Assembly: GCF_000184705.1 (NCBI RefSeq)
Contig: NC_014831.1
Location: 1,178,001 to 1,242,000 of the forward strand
Length of the DNA: 64,000 nt
From: Thermaerobacter marianensis DSM 12885
GTDB lineage: Bacteria; Bacillota; Sulfobacillia; Thermaerobacterales; Thermaerobacteraceae
Direction: 5' to 3'
In this document: piece by piece, positions 17,739 to 26,537 of the stretch
How the letters are laid out: each line of letters opens with the position of its first letter
Numbering within the stretch: position 1 is the first letter of the stretch
Notes under the pieces: model-generated
What the model saw: the letters and a program-made list of their open reading frames with translations, nothing else
Database searches by the model: none
Told to the model about the DNA's origin: nothing
Translations under genes and position numbers: made by a program

Positions 17739-19701
17739 TGGGAGACCGGTCGGGGTGGGGGTGGGATCCGGGATGGCGGCCCGACGGCTGGCAACCCCGG
17801 CGGCATTGGAAGCCCGCCAGACCGCGGTACGGGGCGGCCAAGGGAGCCCCGCCCAGGCCGGTGCCGCGGAGTTCTTCACCGTCCTGCTTACCCAGGTTCA
17901 GCAGACCTGGGCGGAAGGATGGAGTACACGGCAGGGCCTCGTCGTCGCCGACAGGGCCGGGGATGGGTGGGATCCACGCCCCTCGGAGGCGACTGCCGGG
18001 CGGGAATCGGCACGCGGCCGGGACGAGCCGGGTTCCTGGACCTGGGCGGCGGCCCTGGCGGGAACGGTCGGCTCCCCTGCGGCGGCCCACCTGCCCCTGC
18101 CCGGTGCGGGCGCAGGCGGGCAGGGGGACCGGACCGCCTCGCCCGGCGTACCGCCGGAGCGTGTTACGGACAGCCGGGCCGCCGGGCAGGCAGGCCAGGA
18201 CGCGGTCACCTCCTCGTCCCGCCGCCCGGATCAAGGCGACGGTGCGGACGCCGGACCGGGCGACGTCCGGGGAGACGAACCCGCCGTCCGGGGCGGCGGC
18301 CGGGATCTTGACGGCACCGGGCGACTCCCGTCCGATGCAGCGGAAGATCCCGCAGGTGCCGCCCGCCCGCCCGGCGGCCACACGGGCCGTGACCCCGGCG
18401 GGGCCGGTGCCCCGGCGACCGGGGCGGGAGATCACCGGGGTCCGGCCGGATCCGCGGCAGCGACATCGGGCTCTTCTGGCGCCGCGGGGGGCGCGGCCGG
18501 GACGGGCCCCGGCGAGCCCGGCACCCCGGGGACGACGGCGCGGCAGGCCACCGCCTCAGGCCGTCACGCCGGGGTCACCGTACCGGTCCCCGAAGTTGCC
18601 CCACCGGCCGCCGCACCGGCCGGTACGGCGGGGGCTCCGGCCATGGCAGGGGTGGCGTCGGGTGGGACGGAGGTGACCCGGGCAGCCCCCGCTGCCGGCA
18701 TGGAGATGCCGCCGGCGCCGCCGGCGCCGGCGGCCCCGGCGACTGCGTCGCCGGAGGGACCGGGGGCGGGCGACGCCGGCAGGAGCACGGCAGGCGCAGC
18801 CGTCGGCGATGGGCCGGCACCGCCCGGAGCGGGGAGCGTTCCGGGGTCGGAGCCCGGGGGCCGGCCATTGCTGGGCGCGGCAAACACCGGCATCGCCACC
18901 GTGCCCGGCATGGTGCCGGCAGCCGGGGCCGGCTCATCCCCCGTCCCTGGGACCCCCGGCCGGGAGGGGGGCGGTGGGATGGGGACGGGTGCCGGCGGTG
19001 CCGCCGCTGCCGCCGGTACCGCCGGACCCGGTGGGGTGAGCAGCCCTCCGCTGGCGGGTTCTACTGCTGCGATTCGTGCTGCCGCCACGGTGCCGGGCGA
19101 GGCGGTCGGGGCGACCGGATCCGGAGGCGGCACCCAGGGGATGAGCAACCCGGTGCCGGGTCTGGCATCGGCCGGGGCGGGTGGCCCGGCCGCCATCGGC
19201 GTCGGGCCAGGTGGGCCGCCGGCCGGGGGACCCGCCGCCGACGCCGCCCGCTGGACCGCAGCGGTGGCCCAGTGGATCGACAGCCTGGAGTGGCACCGGG
19301 CGGGCGATCGGCATGTGCTGCGACTTCAGCTGACGCCGGCCCACCTGGGGCCCCTCCACGTGGAGGTGCTGGGGGACGGGAGCTCGCTGGCCGCACGGAT
19401 CACCGTGTTCCATCCCGATACCCTGGCGCTGGTCCACCGGCACCTCGACGACCTGCGCCAGGCCTTGGTGGCCCGGGGTTACCAGTTGACCGGCCTTGAG
19501 GTGGGGTTGGGCGGGCCGGGCGGCCAGCCCGGGCAACCCGGAGCCGGGGGATCCGGCGGATACCCCACCCCGCCGTGGAGGGGCGGCGGCCCTTGGACGG
19601 AGGATCCCGCTTCCCCAGCCCGGGCCGGAGCCGGACGGCGGGCGGAAGGAGGCCGCCGCCCGCAGGTGCCTGGGGCAGGGCGCCTGGACGTGAGGATCTA
19701 G
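17719..19701 (+). CDS. fliK: Flagellar hook-length control protein FliK
   Basis: About 660 residues, of which roughly 480 are an Ala/Gly/Pro-rich ruler region with no fold visible. The C-terminal hook-length domain (about residues 515-600) has WIDSLEWHRAGDRHVLRLQL, TPAHLGPLHVEVLGDGSSL, ARITVFHPDTLALVHRHLDDL and LVARGYQLTGLEV, matching Flg_hook, which switches export specificity when the hook is finished. GTG at 17719 has AAGGAGGG six bases upstream. The start overlaps fliJ. Confidence 0.9.
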   Translation: MATAHGDGRPVGVGVGSGMAARRLATPAALEARQTAVRGGQGSPAQAGAAEFFTVLLTQVQQTWAEGWSTRQGLVVADRAGDGWDPRPSEATAGRESARGRDEPGSWTWAAALAGTVGSPAAAHLPLPGAGAGGQGDRTASPGVPPERVTDSRAAGQAGQDAVTSSSRRPDQGDGADAGPGDVRGDEPAVRGGGRDLDGTGRLPSDAAEDPAGAARPPGGHTGRDPGGAGAPATGAGDHRGPAGSAAATSGSSGAAGGAAGTGPGEPGTPGTTARQATASGRHAGVTVPVPEVAPPAAAPAGTAGAPAMAGVASGGTEVTRAAPAAGMEMPPAPPAPAAPATASPEGPGAGDAGRSTAGAAVGDGPAPPGAGSVPGSEPGGRPLLGAANTGIATVPGMVPAAGAGSSPVPGTPGREGGGGMGTGAGGAAAAAGTAGPGGVSSPPLAGSTAAIRAAATVPGEAVGATGSGGGTQGMSNPVPGLASAGAGGPAAIGVGPGGPPAGGPAADAARWTAAVAQWIDSLEWHRAGDRHVLRLQLTPAHLGPLHVEVLGDGSSLAARITVFHPDTLALVHRHLDDLRQALVARGYQLTGLEVGLGGPGGQPGQPGAGGSGGYPTPPWRGGGPWTEDPASPARAGAGRRAEGGRRPQVPGAGRLDVRI

Positions 19702-19774
19702 CGCGCTGGGGCACGGCGGGCACGAAGTGGGCAGGTCGCAAGGCAGCCGGCATGTGGGCAAGGAGGTGTTCGCG

Positions 19775-20326
19775 ATGGACGGGACAGCCGCGGTGACCTA
19801 TCGCACGGCCGTGTCTGGGCCTTCCCCGGCCGCCGCCCCCTCCGTCCCGGCGACGGGGACCGCGGAGGGGACCGGCGCCGCCGCCGGGACCCCCGCGACA
19901 GGCGGAACCGCCGGTGTGAACGGGACCCGGGCAGCCGGCTCCAACCCGGGCGGCGGGGCGGCGGCAGGCCCGGGAGGACTGGGCCCCGACGCCTTCTTCC
20001 GGCTGCTGGCTGCCCAGCTGCGGTACCAGGATCCCCTGCAACCCCTTCAGGACACGGCCTTCGTGGCCCAGCTGGCCCAGCTCACCCAGCTGGAAGAGAC
20101 CCGGGCCCTGCGGGCGACGGTGAGCGGCCTGGCCGCCCTACCCCTCCTGGGCCGGGCGGTGGCGGTGACCACCGCCGACGGCGAGCAGCAGGGGACGGTG
20201 ACGGGCGTGCGGCTCGATCCCGCCGCACCCGGGCTCATCATCGACGGCCGGCCCGTGGCCTGGGCCGATGTCCTCGGACTGCGGCTGGTGGATCCGGTGC
20301 CGGCGGGCGGTGACCCGCCGGCGTGA
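19775..20326 (+). CDS. flgD: Flagellar hook assembly (capping) protein FlgD
   Basis: The hook cap protein that guides FlgE assembly. The conserved N-terminal export and cap block is GLGPDAFFRLLAAQLRYQDPLQPLQDTAFVAQLAQLTQLEE, preceded by a 65-residue low-complexity leader. A short C-terminal part (LLGRAVAVTTADGEQQGTVTGVRLDPAAPGLIIDG) resembles the FlgD tail of Firmicutes. ATG at 19775 has a perfect AAGGAGGT site seven bases upstream. 183 residues. Confidence 0.93.
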   Translation: MDGTAAVTYRTAVSGPSPAAAPSVPATGTAEGTGAAAGTPATGGTAGVNGTRAAGSNPGGGAAAGPGGLGPDAFFRLLAAQLRYQDPLQPLQDTAFVAQLAQLTQLEETRALRATVSGLAALPLLGRAVAVTTADGEQQGTVTGVRLDPAAPGLIIDGRPVAWADVLGLRLVDPVPAGGDPPA

Positions 20327-20430
20327 TGGGCACGACGCGCAGGGACGACGGACGGGCGCGAGTTGGCTTCCGCGCCACGCAGGGTGGGCACAGCACGACC
20401 GGGGGATGACCCGAGGGAGGGTGAGGCGCC

Positions 20431-21651
20431 ATGATGCGCTCCCTGTACGCCGGCATCTCGGGGCTGCAGAACCACCAGCTCCGGATGGACGTCATCGGCA
20501 ACAACATCGCCAACGTGAACACCGTGGGCTTCAAGTCAAGCCGCGTCACCTTCAAGGAGCTCTTCAACCAGACCTTGCGGGGGGCGGCGGCACCCGCCGG
20601 GCCCACCCGCGGCGGGACGAACCCGATCCAGATCGGCCTCGGCACCGCCCTGGCCGGCATCGACGTCATCCACCAGCCGGGCAACCCCCAGGTGACGGGG
20701 GTGGCCACGGACCTGGCGATCCAGGGCGACGGGTTCTTCGTGCTGCAGGACGCCGCGGGCGGGTATGCCTACACCCGGGCGGGCGACTTCCGCCTGGACG
20801 CCGCGGGGTACCTGGTCAATGCCGACGGCCTGCGGGTCCTGGGCTGGCAGGCGCAGGGCGGGGTCCTTCCGGCCCGTGACGCCGTCAACCTGGGCCCGAT
20901 CCGGGTGCCCGTCGACATGTTCGTCCCGGCCCAGGCCAGCAGCCGGGTGACCTGGTCCAGCAACCTGGACGCGACCACTCCCACCAACACCCCCCTGACC
21001 CGGGCCGTGGACGTCTACGATTCGCTCGGCAACGCGCATACCCTGATCTTCACCTTCACCCGGACGGGTTCCAACCAGTGGAGCTGGCAGGCGGAGGACG
21101 CCGCCAACCCGGGCACGTCCCTGGGCCAGGGCACCCTCACGTTCGGCAATAGCGGCCTGCTGACGGCGGGGAACACCGGCACCGTTAGCTTCACCCCGAC
21201 GGGCGCCGCGACCATCAACCTCCAGGTCGACTTTTCGGGCCTGACCCAATATGCCGCGCCCTCGACGCTGGAGGGGACGGCCGACGGCTACCCCGCCGGC
21301 GAGCTGACCTCCTTCGCCATCGACACCTCGGGTACCATCACCGGGACCTTCTCCAACGGGACGACCCAGCCCATCGCCCAGGTGGCCCTGGCCTCCTTCG
21401 CCAACCCGGCCGGCCTGCTGCGGGACGGCAACCTCTACTGGGAGTCCAACAACTCCGGGGTTGCCCGGATCGGGGTGGCGGGGACCGGGGGCCGGGGCGC
21501 CTTGACCCCGGGAGCCCTGGAGATGTCCAATGTCGACCTGTCCCGGGAGTTCGTGGACATGATCGTGACCCAGCGCGGCTTCCAGGCCAACTCCCGGGTG
21601 ATCACCACCTCCGACGAGATGTTGCAGGAGCTGGTGAACCTCAAGCGGTGA
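20431..21651 (+). CDS. flgE: Flagellar hook protein FlgE
   Basis: A 406-residue hook subunit. The N-terminal rod/hook signature is RSLYAGISGLQNHQLRMDVIGNNIANVNTVGFKSSRVTFKE. The middle hook domains have DLAIQGDGFFVL and YTRAGDFRLDAAGYLV, and the C-terminus has GALEMSNVDLSREFVDMIVTQRGFQANSRVITTSDEMLQELVNLKR, the usual terminal helix. ATG at 20431 follows a GGGAGGGTGAGG site. Unlike its neighbours it has few low-complexity insertions, as expected for a tightly packed tube protein. Confidence 0.96.
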   Translation: MMRSLYAGISGLQNHQLRMDVIGNNIANVNTVGFKSSRVTFKELFNQTLRGAAAPAGPTRGGTNPIQIGLGTALAGIDVIHQPGNPQVTGVATDLAIQGDGFFVLQDAAGGYAYTRAGDFRLDAAGYLVNADGLRVLGWQAQGGVLPARDAVNLGPIRVPVDMFVPAQASSRVTWSSNLDATTPTNTPLTRAVDVYDSLGNAHTLIFTFTRTGSNQWSWQAEDAANPGTSLGQGTLTFGNSGLLTAGNTGTVSFTPTGAATINLQVDFSGLTQYAAPSTLEGTADGYPAGELTSFAIDTSGTITGTFSNGTTQPIAQVALASFANPAGLLRDGNLYWESNNSGVARIGVAGTGGRGALTPGALEMSNVDLSREFVDMIVTQRGFQANSRVITTSDEMLQELVNLKR

Positions 21652-21770
21652 TCTCCCGGAACACCCCGCACCCGGCACACGCGGGTGGCGGGTAGGTGAG
21701 ACCCTGGGCAGTGCCGGTTCCGGCGGGCCGGGACGGACCCGGGGATCGGGGACGGGAGGGAGGCCGGGTG

Positions 21771-22076
21771 GTGCCGGTGACCCGCCTTGACGGCCGGGAA
21801 CTGGTGGTCAACGCAGAACTCATCGAGACCCTGGAGGCTACGCCCGACACCGTCATCACCCTGACCACCGGCCGGCGGCTGGTGGTGCGGGAACCGGTGG
21901 AGGAGATCGTCCGGCGGGTGGTGACCTACCGGCGGCGGGTGCTGGCCGGCGGGCGACGGCCAGGGAACCCGGGCCGGTCCTGGCGGGCCACCCCGGTCGC
22001 TGCGGGAGGGGCGGAAGAGCCGACGGCGGAGCCGGGCCGTCATCCCACCGGTCGTGAGGACGGTGACGCGGGTTGA
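21771..22076 (+). CDS. swrD: Swarming motility protein SwrD / FlbD family
   Basis: About 101 residues. The first 60 match the small FlbD family exactly in pattern (VTRLDGRELVVNAELIETLEATPDTVITLTTGRRLVVREPVEEIVRRVV). In Bacillus the protein promotes motor torque through an unclear route. The last 40 residues are an unrelated Gly/Pro-rich tail. GTG at 21771 lies seven bases after GGGAGGGAGG; GTG 21768 is possible. The stop overlaps the TTG start of fliL. The place between flgE and fliL is the standard one. Confidence 0.88.
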   Translation: MPVTRLDGRELVVNAELIETLEATPDTVITLTTGRRLVVREPVEEIVRRVVTYRRRVLAGGRRPGNPGRSWRATPVAAGGAEEPTAEPGRHPTGREDGDAG

Positions 22077-22612
22077 GAGGCAAGCTGAAGCTCGTGCTGG
22101 CGATCGTCGTCACCGCCGCCGTGGCGGCGTTGGGAACCTGGCTGGCGGTGGGCCGGGCGGGCGGTGGCTCGCCCCCGCCGCCGGAACCGGTCGACGTGGC
22201 ACTGGACCCCTTCACCACCAACCTGCGGGACGGCCGGGTGGTCCAGGTGAGCCTGGTGCTGCGGGTGGCGGGGGCCGAGGCGGCCAAAGCCCTCGAGACC
22301 AAGCACGGGGCCGACGTCCGCCACCAGGTGTACCGGGTCCTGCGGGGGATGACGGCGGCCGACCTGGCGGGGACGGCGGGCATGGACCGCCTGCGGCAGG
22401 CGGTCTGGCAGGCCCTGGCCGCGCCGGCGGCACCGGCGGCGGAGAACGAGACCGGTTCGGCGGGCGGTGGCGCCCAGGCCCCCGGTGCGGGGGCCGGTTC
22501 CTCCGGCACCGGGGCCGGCGAGGCGGCCGGCGCATCCGGCGGCGGAACCGGCGGCGCCGGGCTGGGGCTGCCCGTACTGGAAGTGCTGATCACGGACCTC
22601 ATCGTCCAGTGA
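22073..22612 (+). CDS. fliL: Flagellar basal body-associated protein FliL
   Basis: A 179-residue membrane protein with one N-terminal membrane segment (residues about 5-27) and an outer FliL domain: DVALDPFTTNLRDGRVVQVSLVLRV, and the end LEVLITDLIVQ. FliL rings support the stator units. A Gly/Ala-rich insertion of about 45 residues interrupts the domain before the last strand. The start is TTG at 22073, overlapping the swrD stop by four bases. Confidence 0.88.
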   Translation: MRGKLKLVLAIVVTAAVAALGTWLAVGRAGGGSPPPPEPVDVALDPFTTNLRDGRVVQVSLVLRVAGAEAAKALETKHGADVRHQVYRVLRGMTAADLAGTAGMDRLRQAVWQALAAPAAPAAENETGSAGGGAQAPGAGAGSSGTGAGEAAGASGGGTGGAGLGLPVLEVLITDLIVQ

Positions 22613-22633
22613 GCGCGGGAGGAGGGCCGGCGG

Positions 22634-23602
22634 GTGAACCAGGGGACAGCGCGAAAGGGCGGGCGGCGGTCGCCGGTGATCCGGCTTTACGATTTCCGGC
22701 GCCCGGACAAGTTCTCCAAGGAACAGCTGCGCACCCTGGCCATGATCCACGAGAACGTGGCGCGGCTGGCCACCGGGTTCCTCTCCGGCCAGCTCCGCAC
22801 CGTGGTAGAGGTCGACGTCCTGGAGGTGGAGGAGACCACCTACGGCGAGTTCATCACCGGCCTCGCCAACCCCACGGTGGTGGCCGTGTTCAACCTGCCG
22901 CCCCTGGAGAGCAGCGCCGTCATGGACCTCGAACCGTCCATCGCCTTCCCCATGGTCGACCGGCTCTTCGGCGGGCCGGGCACCGGGGCGGCGGCGGGCC
23001 GCGGGCTGACGGAGATCGAGACGGTGGTCATGCGGGTGATCCTCCAGGGGCTCCTCGGCGCCGTGGCCGAGGGTTGGGGGCAGCTGGTCCAGGTCCAAGG
23101 CGAGCTGGTGACCGTGGCGGCGAACCCCCTGTTCGTCCAGGTGCAGCCGCCCAACGAGATCGCCGTGCGGGTGGTCATGGCCGTCCGCTTCGGCCAGCAG
23201 GAGGGCGCCTGGCGGCTTTGCCTGCCCTACCCGCTCCTGGAGCCGGTCCTGCCGCGGCTGGCGGTGCACCAGTACTACGCGCGGGAGACCAAGAGCCACG
23301 CCCGGTCCCGCGAGCGCTGGGAGGAGGGCCTGCGCCACGTGCCCCTACCCGTCACCGTGGTCCTCGGACGAACGCGGCTCACGGTACGGGAGCTGCTGGC
23401 CCTGGAACCCGGGCAGGTGCTGCGGCTGGATACCCGGGCCGGGGGGCTCGTGGACGTTCTGGTGGCAGGCCGGCCCAAGTTCCGGGGCTTGCCGGGAAGG
23501 GCAGGGCCCCGGCTGGCGGTGCAGGTGGTGGAACGGGTGGCGGAGGAGGAGCAGGGCCATGGGCACCGGCGAATGGGAGATGTTGTCACAAGAGGAGATT
23601 GA
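22634..23602 (+). CDS. fliM: Flagellar motor switch protein FliM lacking the N-terminal CheY-binding peptide
   Basis: A C-ring protein. The body is normal Fli[31 protein letters not shown], a CheC-like middle domain ([25 protein letters not shown]), and a C-terminal SpoA domain ([24 protein letters not shown]). The usual N-terminal peptide of pattern LSQxEIDALL, which binds phospho-CheY, is absent: only 15 residues precede the body. The fliL stop codon lies in the same frame just upstream, so no earlier start can supply it. GTG at 22634 has GGAGGAGGG seven bases upstream. 322 residues. Confidence 0.93.
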   Translation: MNQGTARKGGRRSPVIRLYDFRRPDKFSKEQLRTLAMIHENVARLATGFLSGQLRTVVEVDVLEVEETTYGEFITGLANPTVVAVFNLPPLESSAVMDLEPSIAFPMVDRLFGGPGTGAAAGRGLTEIETVVMRVILQGLLGAVAEGWGQLVQVQGELVTVAANPLFVQVQPPNEIAVRVVMAVRFGQQEGAWRLCLPYPLLEPVLPRLAVHQYYARETKSHARSRERWEEGLRHVPLPVTVVLGRTRLTVRELLALEPGQVLRLDTRAGGLVDVLVAGRPKFRGLPGRAGPRLAVQVVERVAEEEQGHGHRRMGDVVTRGD

Positions 23603-24422
23603 CGCCCTGTTGCGCAGCCTGGCCGAAGAAGGCGGGCAAGGAGCGGCGGGCGAGGGCGCAGCGGGCGCCACGTCCGGCGAGGCGGGTCGCGCCGGGAACG
23701 ATCCGGCGGCCGCCGCCACGACCGCCGCGGACCAGTCGGCTCCGGCTCCGGGGGACGATCCGGGCGGGCAGGGATCCCGCGGCCCCGGCCGCGGAGCCGG
23801 TGCGGCCGGGGCTGGGACCGGGTCCGGGGGGCCGTCCGCCGGGGCTGGGCAGGCAACGGGCCCCGGCGCCCGTAGCACGGCAGGTGCCGCGGATGCCACC
23901 GGCGCGGGCGGGTCCGGCGGAGCAGGCGGGGATGTCGAGCAGCGGGCGGGGTCGTCCGGAACCACCGGCGGGGTGGGCGCGGGCACCTCTCCGGCCGGCG
24001 CCCCGGCGACCGGCTCCGGGCAGGCGGCCACCGCCGGCGAGCCCGCCCTCCGCTGGGAGCCGGGCCCGGGGTTCACGGCCGGGGCCGCCTTCCGCCCCTT
24101 TCCCGGTGCGGAGGGGACGGCAGCCGCCGGCCCCGCGGGTGGCGACGGGGCCGGCCCGTCCCGCGGTACCCTGGACCTGGTGCTCGACGTCCCCCTGCAG
24201 CTCACCGTGGAGCTGGGGCAGACCCAGCGGACGGTGCGGGAGATCCTCGAGATGGCTCCCGGCACGGTGGTCGAGCTCGACCGCCTGGCCGGGGAACCGG
24301 TGGACCTGCTGGTCAACGGCCGGCTCATCGCCCGGGGCGAGGTGGTGGTGATCGATGAGAACTTCGGCATCCGCATCACCGACATCGTCAGCCCTGGCGA
24401 GCGCCTCCGCCGGCTCCGCTGA
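23559..24422 (+). CDS. fliN: Flagellar motor switch protein FliN (FliY-like N-terminal peptide)
   Basis: A C-ring component of 287 residues. The N-terminus is [17 protein letters not shown], the CheY/phosphatase-type peptide normally found on FliM and FliY. A 160-residue Gly/Ala/Pro linker follows, then a C-terminal SpoA domain ([65 protein letters not shown]). The CheC-like phosphatase domain that defines Bacillus FliY is missing; the linker takes its place. ATG at 23559 has GGAGGAGGAG seven bases upstream and overlaps fliM by 44 bases. Confidence 0.92.
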   Translation: MGTGEWEMLSQEEIDALLRSLAEEGGQGAAGEGAAGATSGEAGRAGNDPAAAATTAADQSAPAPGDDPGGQGSRGPGRGAGAAGAGTGSGGPSAGAGQATGPGARSTAGAADATGAGGSGGAGGDVEQRAGSSGTTGGVGAGTSPAGAPATGSGQAATAGEPALRWEPGPGFTAGAAFRPFPGAEGTAAAGPAGGDGAGPSRGTLDLVLDVPLQLTVELGQTQRTVREILEMAPGTVVELDRLAGEPVDLLVNGRLIARGEVVVIDENFGIRITDIVSPGERLRRLR

Positions 24423-24510
24423 CGGGGCCGGCGATCCCGCAGGCGAGGCCTGCGCCATCCGCCATCCGGAGGGCGGCGCGGGCGGGGCCGGCCCGCGGGA
24501 GGAGGCCGTG

Positions 24511-24888
24511 GTGGTGGTCCTCGACCCCGCTGCCTACACCCGCCGGCAGGTGCGGGCCCAGCTGGCTCCCTTGGGATGCACCGTGGTGGAGCTGGCGGGC
24601 ACCGAGGACGGAGCCCATGTGGCCCGCCAGGTGGCCCGGGCCCGGGTGCTGGTGGTGGAACCGGCGCCCTACGGCAGCCGGGCCGAGGCGTGGCTCCGGG
24701 AGCTGCGGGCTGCCAACCCCCAGGCCGCCCTGGTGGTCTGCACGGCGCTGACGACCCGGGCGGCGGTGGTGGCCTACCGGCGGGCGGGGGCCGCCGACGT
24801 GGTGGCCAAGCCGTGGGAGCCGGGCCGGCTGCAGGAGGCGGTGGCGGCCGCGTTGGCCACGGCCGGCCCGGGCGCGGGGACGACATGA
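24511..24888 (+). CDS. CheY-like pseudo-receiver domain protein (phospho-acceptor Asp replaced by Glu)
   Basis: About 125 residues aligning over the full length of CheY, and in cheY's usual place between fliY/fliN and fliO. Equivalents are LDPAAYTRRQV (family VDDAAFMR), VLVVEPAPYG (family VTMDITMP), VVCTALTT (switch Thr) and GAADVVAKPW (conserved Lys). One of the two pocket acids is Pro, and the phospho-acceptor Asp is Glu (codon 24658-24660), so phosphorylation as in CheY is not expected; Glu could mimic the active state. GTG at 24511 or 24514 suits the GGGAGGAGG site. The frame is also open to ATG 24355. Confidence 0.72.
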   Translation: MVVLDPAAYTRRQVRAQLAPLGCTVVELAGTEDGAHVARQVARARVLVVEPAPYGSRAEAWLRELRAANPQAALVVCTALTTRAAVVAYRRAGAADVVAKPWEPGRLQEAVAAALATAGPGAGTT

Positions 24889-24946
24889 CGGCCCACCCGC
24901 CGGGCGACCGGCCCCGGGCCGGCGGGCGGCCGGCCCGGGGCCGTAT

Positions 24947-24956
24947 GGGGGGGGGG
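24947..24956 (+). repeat. Run of ten G at the 5' end of fliO
   Basis: Ten consecutive G between ATG 24945 and GTG 24959. An ATG at 24885, which overlaps the preceding stop as ATGA, reads into this run in a different frame from fliO; one extra G would join them. Confidence 0.9.
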
Positions 24957-24958
24957 CG

Positions 24959-25327
24959 GTGGCGGGCCGGATCTGGCCGGTGGCCAGACGGCGGGCGGCG
25001 GGGCGGGGGCCGGTCGCCGGCCGGCGGCGGGCCGGCCGATGGGGAGACCGGGGGGACGGGGGAGCCTTTTGGACCAGTCTGATCCAGTTCTTGCTCGCTT
25101 CCTTGCTCGTCATCGCCGCCGCCGCCTGGGGGAGCCGCGCCCTGGGGCGCTGGCTGCGCCCGCGCCCGGCCCCGGATGGCCTGCAGATCCGGTCGGCGGT
25201 CTCCCTGGGCGGCCGGCGGATGCTGTGCGTGGTCCGCTGGCACGGCGACGACCTCCTGCTGGGGGTCACCGACCACGGGGTGAGCCTCCTGGACCGGCGC
25301 CCGGCCCGGGGGGATGAACCGGCATGA
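24959..25327 (+). CDS. fliO: Flagellar biosynthesis protein FliO
   Basis: About 122 residues with one membrane segment (SLIQFLLASLLVIAAAAWG) and a small cytoplasmic domain of FliO pattern (LQIRSAVSLGGRRMLCVVRWHGDDLLLGVTDHGVSLL). FliO helps assemble the FliP ring of the export gate. The first 38 residues are Arg/Gly-rich and unconvincing. The start is unsettled: GTG 24959 follows a G10 run, and GTG 24980 is another choice. ATG 24885, which overlaps the previous stop in ATGA style, is out of frame by one base. The end overlaps the fliP start by four bases. Confidence 0.78.
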   Translation: MAGRIWPVARRRAAGRGPVAGRRRAGRWGDRGDGGAFWTSLIQFLLASLLVIAAAAWGSRALGRWLRPRPAPDGLQIRSAVSLGGRRMLCVVRWHGDDLLLGVTDHGVSLLDRRPARGDEPA

Positions 25328-26007
25328 TCCCCCAGGTCAACGTCACCCTGCAGCCGGCGACCGGGCCCGAGGGGCTGGGCGTCGCCCTGCAGATCCTGCT
25401 GCTCCTGACGGTGCTGTCCCTGGCCCCGGCCATTCTGATCATGATGACGGGGTTCACCCGGATCGTGGTGGCCCTGTCGTTCCTGCGCAGCGCCCTGGGC
25501 ACCCAGCAGGCTCCGCCCAACCAGGTGCTGGTGGGTCTGGCCCTTTTCCTCACCGTGTTCGTCATGGCACCGGTCTGGCAGCAGGTCTACCAGGACGCCT
25601 GGGTCCCCTACCGGGACGGGCAGATCGGTCAGGTGGAGGCGCTGCAGCGGGCCCAGCAGCCCGTGCGGGAGTTCATGTTCCGCTACACCCGCGAGCGGGA
25701 CCTGGCCCTGTTCCTGGAGCTGTCGGGCCGGGGCCCCGTGGAATCCCGGGACCAGGTGCCGACCTACGTGCTGATCCCGGCCTTCGCCATCAGCGAGCTG
25801 AAGACGGCCTTTCAGATCGGGTTCATCCTGTACGTGCCGTTCCTGGTCATCGACATGGTGGTGGCTAGCACCCTGATGTCCATGGGCATGCTGATGGTTC
25901 CGCCCATGCTGGTCTCCTTACCTTTTAAGATCCTCCTGTTCGTCCTGGTGGATGGGTGGAACCTGGTGGTGCGGTCGCTGCTGGCCTCCTTCGGCGCAGG
26001 GACCTAG
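25324..26007 (+). CDS. fliP: Flagellar type III export gate protein FliP
   Basis: A 227-residue integral membrane protein with four predicted membrane segments. Family signatures are [36 protein letters not shown]-type sequence near residue 25-60, [73 protein letters not shown]. No cleavable signal peptide is seen, and the region before the first membrane segment is short. ATG at 25324 overlaps fliO. Confidence 0.96.
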   Translation: [227 protein letters not shown]

Positions 26008-26163
26008 ACCCGCCCCGGGGGCTCCATGCCCCTCCGGGGGGCCTGGTCCCGCCGGGTGGGGCCGCCGAGCTGGGACGCACCGGCCGGCGGGCGGCGGCCG
26101 TATGGCGGGCGAGGAGCCGGTGGGCGGAGCGGGCCGGGCACAAAGGACGAGGAGGCGGGCGGG

Positions 26164-26433
26164 ATGACGGATGCCATGGTGCTGACGGTGGGACGGGAGG
26201 CCCTGTGGACCGGATTGCTGGTGGCGGCACCCGTCCTGGTGCTGACGGTGCTGGTGGGCGTGGTCGTCAGCGTCCTGCAGGCCGCGACCCAGGTGACGGA
26301 GCAGACCCTGGTCTTCGTCCCCAAGATCCTGGCAGCGGCCGCGGCCCTGCTGCTCTTCGGGCCGTGGATGCTGGCCACCCTAGTGCGGTACACGGTCCAG
26401 CTGTATCAGTCCATCCCGGGCGTGCTGGGGTGA
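26164..26433 (+). CDS. fliQ: Flagellar type III export gate protein FliQ
   Basis: An 89-residue protein with two membrane segments (LVAAPVLVLTVLVGVVVSVLQ and a second near ILAAAAALLLFGPWMLATL), with the conserved QAATQVTEQTLVFVPKI joining them. ATG at 26164 has GAGGAGG eight bases upstream. About 155 bases of gene-free DNA separate it from fliP, unusual for this tightly packed group. Confidence 0.95.
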   Translation: MTDAMVLTVGREALWTGLLVAAPVLVLTVLVGVVVSVLQAATQVTEQTLVFVPKILAAAAALLLFGPWMLATLVRYTVQLYQSIPGVLG

Positions 26434-26537
26434 AAGGGGCAACGGGCTGGACCGGGCCCCACGGGAACGGCGCAACCGGGCGTCCACGCGCCGGGTGACG
26501 ACCGGGCCCGGCCCACGGGCCACGGAGGTGGGGAAGG

